This document shows, piece after piece, positions 55,836 through 64,000 of a stretch of 64,000 nucleotides of DNA (position 1 is the stretch's first letter; each line of letters starts with the position of its first letter). Source of the stretch: Phytoseiulus persimilis. Taxonomy: Eukaryota; Arthropoda; Arachnida; Mesostigmata; Phytoseiidae. Below the pieces are notes generated by a model, which worked only from the letters and a program-made list of their open reading frames with translations, had not been told where the DNA came from and searched no databases. The stretch is taken from positions 17,608,001-17,672,000 of the forward strand of contig CM075103.1 in the NCBI GenBank assembly GCA_037576195.1, given 5' to 3'. The translations under genes and the position numbers were made by a program.

Positions 55836-58652
55836 AACAAACCACGTCTAAAGCTATTCGGAGGAATCCGAGACGCAACTCGTCACTCACGCTCTGTTCT
55901 CCAGGAACTCAACACTTTGCATCTTCGAACAGGGTTTCGGACGACGGAAGGCCCGCGGTTTTAGGTAAAGACTGTTCTTCTACTTTTGGGCCGTCGGCAT
56001 CGGACAAAAACATCTGAAGAATCTTCACAGAGTACGCCTGCACGCGCGACTTCCAACACGCATCCACGTTCGTTGCGGAGTCGCGAAACGCGCTCGTCGA
56101 AGCCTGACTGCCAGCAGTTCGATTCCGTGTTGAGGGGGATCGAATCCCTCGATTCGCGTGGGATCGACGGCGAGCCGGGAGGGCGAATTGGATGAAAGAG
56201 GAAACTAGGCAAGAATCTGATGAATGGTTAACTAGAGGTAGGAGAACATCCCCAAAACAGCAGAGTCATTGTATACAACTCTCTATACCATCTCAACCCC
56301 ATTATTAAAGATAAAACGGCGAAATTAAAGATAAAACGGCTTCCCTTATCAATGTTCCAATATCAGATGTATTTGCGGATTGGGCCGTCAGCAGAAAACC
56401 ACCACTCGGTCGGGCGCTGGGCAAAACTATCGAAAAGAGCCAGGCCAGCTATTTGGAGGCTCACCGCGATAACGATTTGTAGTGTCAACGGAGTCGAAGT
56501 CTCGAAGATACGAAGAAAGACATCAGCAGCAGCGCAACTCACATGCTCCGATGCAGATATCTCGATGCCAGGATGAGTGAGGAACCTTTGCCCCGACGGC
56601 TCACCTCTGATGAGGGAAGAGCTGATTCTTCCATGGGAGACGGAATAAATAGACCCACCCGAAATATTCTGCTGAAAAAAGAGAAGAGGCATTCCCAATC
56701 GGGAAATGGAGGCGACAAAAAATCAAGAGTGATTTTGAAATTAGGAGGAGAATTAGTGACAGCGAAGTGATTATGCTCGACGAAAGAATTAGCGCGAGAA
56801 GAGATATCGCTCATCTACGGTGACCACTTCCTGCAGAGTTTGTAGAACCACGTCCTCTGTCTTCCTCCGCACACTCCAAGTTTGTCTTGGCTGGGTATGG
56901 ATCACCGAATTCGAGTGGAATTGCTCGAACGGACTTCAAAAAGCTCAATGATCCACAAGTAAAAAATCGACAAGCCCGGAAGCGCTACGCGCGCATTCAT
57001 TGAGCGCGGGAATGTATGTATGTGTTGAAATCTATATCAAGAAGAATTTGAGGAGCGGACGGGACGATGAATGTGGAGTGAAACAGCTGCTCTAATGAGT
57101 TGCTCATCGTCCCATGAGTCGCACTCAACGAGGAACGCCATCCACTGCCATGGTCTGAAACTCGGACGTGGGCTTCCTTCCACTTCTCGGCTGTCGGACT
57201 CCGATGCTGACTGTGCGGTTTCTCCCCTCCCGTATGGCCAACAGAGTCTCTCCGTGAAGACTCCTCTTCACAATCATGGGATTCACTTCGAGCGATTCTT
57301 TCTCCCCCATCTCGCCTGCAATCTGAGTAGCGGTTTTCCATATACCGCAAAGTCTTCAACAGTAGGGCGGGCTCCATTAGACGGGCAATCTCCAACAGGC
57401 AGGCGGGTATCGAACATCTGAGAAGAAAAACGGGTCTCATCCAATGGATGGGCGACTTTGAATAATCGGACGCACCTCGGCCATTTGAAGAGATTAACGA
57501 GTATCTTCCAATGGACGTTGAGTGGGTAAAGAATCTGAACTCTCTCGATCAAACTCGAGTTAATTGGAGCTCATAGAACGTCGTGGGATTCTGGGAAAAG
57601 TGTAACACAGTATAGAGTCAGAGAACTTGTGAGGTTCGTGATGAAACTAATGTAAGAGAGCAAAACGTGGCCGAGAGTCGTTCTGAGGAATCGATGCTCA
57701 GATTACTCGGCTATGCTACGAAGATGTGGTAGCTGAGACAGCCCCCCTGAGCCATATCGTAATAGGGAATCGTGAAAAGGGAAGTGAGCGATGGGAATCC
57801 AGACATCGGACCGATATTCGTTTCGCCAGCTTCCGTAGTCGATTTCGGCAAGACTTCCAGATCGTTAACAGTCGACTGCCCAGCTCTCAGACAATAGCAA
57901 CGTTGAGAACTGTCTTCCCGTCATCGATGAGTGAGATCAGCGTGACGAGTCATCGTTTCTCGCAACGTAATGATAAATTTTCCCTTCTTCATTCGTCAAC
58001 AATTCATCAACATCGTTTCTGAAACTATTTTCTTATTCGAATCATCGGTACAAGTGGTTCATTCTCCTCATTCCTCTCTGTCTCAGCTTTTCGGAGCCGA
58101 TAGTGAATTGCTCATTGTTTCTGGAGCTCTTCTCGTAGCTTGAAATTGTAGTAGGTCCCGTGGGATCTCGTAAACTGTCGTCTGGGCTCTCGTAGACACA
58201 CGTAGACTTTCTGTCCTGAATGGCCCACGTTCGCTCCAAAGTGAATGAAATGAAGATGAAATCATTAACGGAATATAATTTATTAACAATGATGCAGTGT
58301 TTTTCCCTCGACCAAGTCTCTCTGTTGCATGTCATGATAAGTTCTTGGAGTTCACGTTTGAACGTAATTGCTCCATGGGGACCGGTTAGTTGAGGACAGC
58401 GATGGTGACTCGAGGGCACCGCACTTCTTGAGAGATCTCCAATGACGCGTCAGCTCGGCCTCCTGAAGGTCTTTCGGTTGTTGATCTGGTCTGCGCGTCA
58501 AAAGGTGCGGCATCTTCAGAGTTCGCCTCTCCCGCCCCGGGCGCCGCTTGATCCCGCCACTACCCACCCGATGCCTCACAGTTCGAGTTCGGGACGCTCT
58601 CGGCGAGGAGGGAAAAAAGAGAGCGGGATGCAGTGTCTCCCATCACTCCACT
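55836..58652. other. Mostly non-coding; possible minus-strand exons
   Basis: A minus frame 56212-55961 could be a 5' exon of the tandem unknown gene. A minus frame, about 57325-57125, (EKESLEVNPMIVKRSLHGET, ending VDGVPR and a stop), preceded by an ATTGCAG acceptor and by LMEPALLLKTLRYMENRYS further upstream, looks coding but is unrecognised. A 17-bp direct repeat (ATTAAAGATAAAACGGC) occurs twice at about 56304-56340. Confidence 0.3.
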
Positions 58653-60602
58653 TCAATCTGTGTCCCATCCTTCTAGCGGAAGCATTCCGGCAGGACTTTC
58701 CGAGATGCAAAAGCCTCGCCCGACGTAGCATCCATCGAACAAGCTAGTGCTGCGATGGGTGAAGTAGGAATACTCGAAGACGATCCTCCCACTCAAATTT
58801 TCATCGCGCCATTCTACGAAGCTACCCAAGTATCTATCCCAGGACGGAGGCGGTAGATGCAAGTGGCAGTATTTGATGTCTCCCAGGATAGCTTGGGGGA
58901 ACTCACGCAGAACATCGCTTCCGTTCAGTTCATGCGAACCTGGCTTTCCTGTCAGGAGGCAAATTCGCCTGAGGTTCGCTCCTTCGGCGAGAGCCTTCCA
59001 AATTGCACCCGACTGCAAGTCCAAGTCGAAAGCCTCTAACTTGAAAGACTCTAGACGGGTACATTGCTGGATCAGGTCTCGCAGGCCCGCATAGCTATTG
59101 TTCGCATTCAAACACAGTATCAGAGTGCGAACTCTCGAGTTGGCCAGATTCTCGTAGGCGGAAGGTCCGACAGTGAAACCTCGCAGACTCAACTCCTCGA
59201 TGTGCTTCAAGCCCCCCATGGCCACCAGATTAGCGGAAGTCAATGGTGACACTGAGCGGCATGTCTCACAGGTCACATCCTCCTCGCAGAAACAACGCCC
59301 TCGGCAGTCGCTGGCATGACAGACCCCTTTCACATATATTCTCTTCAGCTTCAGCCCTTCCAGAGCCTGCTGGACGAAATCGATCTGGAGCGACGCAACG
59401 GCATCCCCACCGCGGTTCTCAGGCTCGCTCGGAACGAAGAGACAACGCGCACATGCGAAAGTTTCGAGAGCTGGCGACGAAGCCGCCAATCTCTGGTAAA
59501 ACATGTTGGTGGGAATCCCGTGACACTTCGACAGATCCATTTCCTTCAGCCTAACTGACAAGCGTTCGCTCAATCCTGGGAGCAGACCAACGAAGCCGCC
59601 GACTCGAATCGCTCGAGGTGAGCCCCACGGTGATTCCATAATCCTCGAGCCGCTTCCGTCCGGCGGCAAATCGACGGAATGCAAATATCTCAGGAGCTTG
59701 AGTCCGCTGATGTCGTCTCCAGAATCGCCGCGGAATTCTCCGTTGACGTAACCATGCTCGTAGATATAGCACCGCTGGTCCCGTTCTATCCAGTTGCGTA
59801 TTCGCGGCGAGGACTTACCGGCAAATATCCATCTGAGAACGTTCTTGGCCCAGTCCCTCGTGCCCAAGCCCCGATTGTAACACACCACGGTGTGGAGGGT
59901 TCTCAATCGCTCGGTGTCGAGGGCTGGCGAGAGGACACTCGCTGGCCGGAACAAGGAGCTTCCGTGGAGGTCGATGTGAAGCACCTCCAGGATATCGCAT
60001 GAGTTCAAGATGCTCATGATGAACTTCAGAGCTCTGTCGTGGCGCTCGGTCTCGATGTAGAGTCTCTTCAAAGAGCTGAGCCTGCCGAAACTCCCGACTT
60101 TTTTGCACGGAGTGCTCATGCGGAGCGTTTCCAGCTCACCGAGGCCGCAAATGACATCCATGGAGGGGAACTCCGAATTCACCAAACTCAGCTCGCGGAT
60201 GCGGTAACATTTCGAAATGACCCGATCAAGATCAGTCGAATTTGCCACACAGTCCGAAAGATCCAGTCGTCGCACTGAAGATCCACACAAATCCAGGAAT
60301 TGGAGAACAAATATCGTGACTATCTGCACTTTTAAAGTCCCAATCTGCTCCTGCGTTATTCTCTGCAAGCGCGCATCCGCCAAACCGAATACGCTCAGCG
60401 AGTCGGAGTCCAGGTAACGAACGATGTAGGCGAGAATCTCGTCCGGGAGGTCCAAGAGAAGCATCCTGGCACAATTCAATGTGGACCTCGAGCGGTCGGC
60501 TGTTGGCACTGAGAGAAGCAGAACGGACTCCTCGGCCGAGTCGTTGAGGAACTCGCTTGAAGCGGCGTTTAAATGGCGCTTCTCGAGAGCAGGAGAGGTC
60601 AT
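58653..60602 (-). CDS. F-box/leucine-rich repeat protein
   Basis: Predicted SCF ubiquitin-ligase substrate receptor. A single 649-codon frame from ATG 60602; Met47 (60464), directly before LLLDLPDEILAYIV, is an alternative start that gives a protein beginning at the F-box, as in the small F-box gene at 16328. The F-box is at about 49-90 (LPDEILAYIVRYLDSDSLSV). Leucine-rich repeats follow, with strands such as VRRLDLSDCV, IRELSLVNSEF, LETLRMSTPC, LKRLYIETER, LKEMDLSKCHG and IEELSLRGFTV. Around residues 427-447 is a Cys-rich insert with spacing C-x4-C-x3-C-x-C-x5-C-x2-C. It ends in an aromatic tail. It is intronless, as its smaller relative appears to be, which suggests spread by retroposition or intron loss in the family. 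Confidence 0.85.
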   Translation of the reverse strand: MTSPALEKRHLNAASSEFLNDSAEESVLLLSVPTADRSRSTLNCARMLLLDLPDEILAYIVRYLDSDSLSVFGLADARLQRITQEQIGTLKVQIVTIFVLQFLDLCGSSVRRLDLSDCVANSTDLDRVISKCYRIRELSLVNSEFPSMDVICGLGELETLRMSTPCKKVGSFGRLSSLKRLYIETERHDRALKFIMSILNSCDILEVLHIDLHGSSLFRPASVLSPALDTERLRTLHTVVCYNRGLGTRDWAKNVLRWIFAGKSSPRIRNWIERDQRCYIYEHGYVNGEFRGDSGDDISGLKLLRYLHSVDLPPDGSGSRIMESPWGSPRAIRVGGFVGLLPGLSERLSVRLKEMDLSKCHGIPTNMFYQRLAASSPALETFACARCLFVPSEPENRGGDAVASLQIDFVQQALEGLKLKRIYVKGVCHASDCRGRCFCEEDVTCETCRSVSPLTSANLVAMGGLKHIEELSLRGFTVGPSAYENLANSRVRTLILCLNANNSYAGLRDLIQQCTRLESFKLEAFDLDLQSGAIWKALAEGANLRRICLLTGKPGSHELNGSDVLREFPQAILGDIKYCHLHLPPPSWDRYLGSFVEWRDENLSGRIVFEYSYFTHRSTSLFDGCYVGRGFCISESPAGMLPLEGWDTD

Positions 60603-62760
60603 TCTCTCGCTCTCAACCCAGAGCCCGATCTCTGATTACACATATGATAGTTCACATAGAAACATACGACATATAGGTCTTTGCTCCGATACAGGGTAGC
60701 TTTTTTCAGTCGGGAATTTTCGAGCCCGATCTTCTTCTGGCCATAACTTTCACGAAAGAAAATCAAGAAGTCATCGATAGAGGATATCGTGGCGTCATTT
60801 TTCAAAATTGCGAATGAATATGATGAAAATCTAGGGTGAGAAAATGGTTTTGAAAATTACCCATTTTTTTTTAGGTCTCCCTAAAAGTCATCGTGAAAAC
60901 GTCAATATTCATCCGATCGGACTCGTAGGGGTCGCGTTGGGCGCGCGGAAGGAAGCCGGTCATTGGCCCGAGAACCTACCGAAGTTATCTCTTATCCTCG
61001 GAAAATGGCCAGCGATCGTATCTACCCTTTTTTCAAGGGCCTGCCCGGATTTCGAACACGTGACGTAGATTCACGTAGAGTTTGCCGACGAAGCATCCAT
61101 CCATGTTGAGAAGGGGCTAGATGGTGTGGCTGTGGGTCAACGGTCCTAACGCGTTCACCGTAACCTGAGTCATCCGTTCGCCCGTATGCAACAAGGTGCG
61201 GTTGGTTCGTACAATACAATTAAAACCTGACTGGTGTTGAATATTCCTTTGAGGTCGAACTTCCCATGAATATGGCGGCGGTGTTCTTTGACCATCGACG
61301 AGCTCCCCCACCTGTTTCTCCATTTGCTCCTTTTCACCTTGGTGCTTTGTAGTGATGAACCTCACAACTCCACCGCGAGACTTCAAGCAGTACGGGTCAC
61401 AAATTTGCGGGATGAAATGCGATACACACTCTTTCATCGGGCAGCCCAGGGCTGCGATGCTGTGGAGGTGATCAAGTTGAGTTCCCTCCAAGAGCGAGTC
61501 TCTCCAGTCAAGCACTTCGCGGATGTGCTCATGGCTGGAGCTTTCATGCTCTGCTCCTCCCGTTAAATGATCGAAGTCCTCTTCACGTCAAGGTTGAAAC
61601 GATCGTCCGTTCTGCTCACAGAAACCGACAATGAGCTAAAAATCTGGAGTTGCCGGGCATCTGAGCAGCAGCCTATCCCGAGTCGAGCCTCGCGATCCCG
61701 AAGCCGATCTGTTGACTTCAGAAGTTTTCCGACCAGTTTTTTTGAGGAAAGTAGGAAAAAAGGCGATCTCCCCGCGGCTCTCCGAGACTTGCAATCAGAG
61801 AAATTATGCGCAATCCTTCCGGCTATCGATCGCAAAAAGAATTTCCAGGATAGGCTAATTTTTTACCGAGTAATGAGCGAAATAAGAGAGGGTAAGAAAG
61901 TGTCCCACCAACGATGACCTCCCTGTGTGTACCTATGTATATACTCAATCAGCCCATTTGCCGATAAGTCGGGTGGCTTAACTTTAAGCTTAACGAAAGC
62001 GGAGCGGCACTTCTGAAACTCCCCTTGTCAGTGGAAAATCCCCTGATCCGATGAGAATATGCCGCGCGAGATCTCCACGGCGTTGATTGCTCGGGAGTCG
62101 ATTCGATTCGATTTCAACGATGCTCCCAATAGCCGAGAGCATCATCTGATGTCTCCCGCGAACATGATTGTCCGGGTTCAGGGAAACATCCCCTTCTTGG
62201 AACGTTGATTGATTCTAAATGCGGCCATGGGTTTTGAGCAGGGCTGTGCGCCGCGTCACGGATTCAGCGGCGCTCCGGCGCACCGAGACAGACAGCGCGC
62301 CGCTGCGCCGCCGCCGCATTGTTTTCATGGCGGAGCTTCATGGATTCGAGCCCGAATCCCAGGGTTGCTAAGAGAAATCACGACGAAGCGGAATTCACTG
62401 CGACGTATATTTTCTCCTCTCCCGCTTTTGATTTCATCGATACTTCGACCCGTGAACTCCGGCGTCGGGCACCAACTACAGAGATTCAGTTCTCAGTGAT
62501 CGCTCAGCGAACGTCGGCATATTAGGCATATCCATGAGTTCGAAGTGTCAGACTCTCAGCTGAAGGTTTGAACGACGTGTTCATGAAGACGGGGTCTTAT
62601 GAGTGGTCCGTTCCGGCCAGAAGAATTTGACGATATACGCGTGATAGTCGAAAAATAGTGGACGAGTTCAGAAACTAATTTAGAACGCCCGTCCCTGCGA
62701 GAAGGGTTTTTCCCACATAGCCAAATGTACCTGGTCGACGAATGGTTGACGAGCGGTTCC
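60603..62760. other. Gap with one possible small gene
   Basis: A plus frame from ATG 61567 has 116 codons (MIEVLFTSRLKRSSVLLTET; later DLPAALRDLQSEKLCAILPA) and ends in TGA at 61915-61917. The later half reads as protein. No domain, signal or splice context. The remainder shows nothing I can support. Confidence 0.3.
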
Positions 62761-62951
62761 GAGGAATGGTTGACAATAAATTTCGAGGAATGGTTGACAA
62801 TAAATTTCGAGGAATGGTTGACAATAAATTTCGAGGAATGGTTGACAATAAATTTCGAGGAATGGTTGACAATAAATTTCGAGGAATGGTTGACAATAAA
62901 TTTCGAGGAATGGTTAACAATCAATTTCGAGGAACGGTTGACAATCAATCG
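62761..62951. repeat. 24-bp minisatellite, about eight copies
   Basis: Unit GAGGAATGGTTGACAATAAA plus TTTC. Six exact copies run 62761-62904, a variant copy follows at 62905-62928 and a partial variant at 62929-62951. A degenerate piece precedes it (62740-62760). The 24-bp length keeps several frames open on both strands, which creates artificial repeat peptides. Confidence 0.92.
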
Positions 62952-64000
62952 ATCCATCAGTTAGGCAGGGACCGGATTTCCAGGCGCGTCATGGCGCGCC
63001 GCGACATTTCCGGTCCGCCACTTTTCGCCGTGGCGCGCGTCGCTGCTGTGTGTTTTCCAGTCCTTCGCCGCCGCCGTCGGAAATACCCGCCGCACACAAC
63101 TCTGGTTTTGAGCGGTAAAAGGCCGCAAATGGACAAGCGAAAAAGTGTTGGAAATGCTTGCGAAAATTAAGAGACAGGCCAACTTCGATTAAGATATGGA
63201 AGCGACACAATGTGGAAAAGTACCCTGAGCAAGAGGGAAACCAAGCGAGCAGGATGATGACGGAACAGAGAGACAATGAAAGTGAGAAGATCAGCCAGTT
63301 ATTCCAGGTCTATGAGACTTCTCGCACAAAAGCTGTATCGGTACATCGCGTTCGCGAGCTTCACACGCAGGACGAGCGCAAGACCAAGCTGCTGTCGGTA
63401 AACAGAGCGCAGCTGTTTATCCGCGAAACTGCAAAGTTGGGGCTGAATGATCGTTGACGTCAGATTGCTTGAGAACTTCGAATTCCCGATTTCCTCACGG
63501 CCTCAAGCTGTGAGTTCTACAGATTAATCGTGAAATGACGGCGCGTTCCGGCTTGGAGGGATGATTCCAAGACGAGACGTCCTTGATGTTAAATCGATGT
63601 CCGACGATTCGAGCTGAGTGTTAGCCTTGAAGAGCGACGCAACCTGAGGGAACCCCATCCGAAGAAGAACCATATGGGGGCACTGGAAAAGGATAATAAT
63701 ATCACAACAAAAAGCTCTACCCCCACCATTTCAACGACATTGTTGCTCGAATAACATCGAGCACAATCAGGGTCAATATCAACGACACAAAACGGCACCG
63801 GAACCTCGATATAGGGCCGTATATACATGAAATATGGCAGGGAACAATTGGGGTGAACCAGAAAAGTTATTTTCGTGGAAGGAGTGGGAGCGTGGGAGAT
63901 TATTAATGGCACGATTTTCAATGAGGGGCGAGTTCATGACGGCCATCATCAAAGCGCTGGCAGAAGATTTCGCAAGTTCGAGAGGCTGAAGACGGCATAT
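62952..64000. other. Right end, one possible small frame
   Basis: An ATG at 63254 opens a 67-codon plus frame (MMTEQRDNESEKISQLFQVY ... KLGLNDR, stop 63455-63457) with strongly charged, helix-like composition. It may be an exon or a small gene. The last 500 bases show nothing recognisable. Confidence 0.3.

Noticed and set aside
62725-62964. Open frames encoding EEWLTINF or FIVNHSSK repeat proteins
   Set aside because: They are products of a 24-bp minisatellite open on both strands, with no promoter, start context or splice support.

Overview
The window is eukaryotic nuclear DNA from an arthropod. It holds spliced genes with short introns (often about 40-250 nt), GT-AG junctions and AATAAA signals. 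It has an RR-type chitin-binding cuticle protein, arthropod-type troponin I and a DEG/ENaC channel. Base composition is near 50% GC. My best guess is a compact mite genome of the phytoseiid/mesostigmatan type. That is an inference from gene content and architecture, not a database match. No bacterial operons, CRISPR arrays or tRNA genes were seen.

Layout, left to right. The first 2.9 kb shows nothing recognisable; then a minus-strand gene of unknown function. Next come two troponin I genes arranged tail to tail (plus copy 3945-5921, minus copy 8238-9710). A long gene-poor stretch follows to a small F-box gene (16328-17137). A three-exon RNase T2-like gene that has lost its catalytic histidines lies at 19737-20720, followed by a hAT-type non-autonomous transposon (21195-21937). 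An intronless UBIAD1 prenyltransferase, the p24 cargo receptor TMED10 and a nucleoside diphosphate kinase follow, then a cuticle protein with a clear TATA/initiator promoter.

From 31.5 to 37.5 kb there is a calcium-binding EGF (fibulin-like) gene, a self-contained gene for a 70-residue Thr/Pro-rich secreted peptide, and a C-terminal-motor kinesin with degenerate nucleotide-sensing switches. From 38.6 to 47.2 kb lie several genes of unknown function (one four-transmembrane, one secreted) and the DEG/ENaC gene. The BBSome subunit gene TTC8 occupies 47473-49978, convergent with an unknown minus-strand gene. The right end has repeat-rich intergenic DNA, a tandemly duplicated unknown gene (55835-53971), a 649-residue F-box/leucine-rich protein with a cysteine-rich insert, and a 24-bp minisatellite.

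The genes do not form one pathway. Recurrent themes are local duplication followed by divergence (troponin I, the tandem unknown gene, the F-box family) and enzymes or motors that keep their fold but lose catalytic residues (RNase T2, kinesin). Exon models were built by hand from splice motifs, phase continuity and family knowledge. Exons of unrecognised genes are less certain than those of known families.
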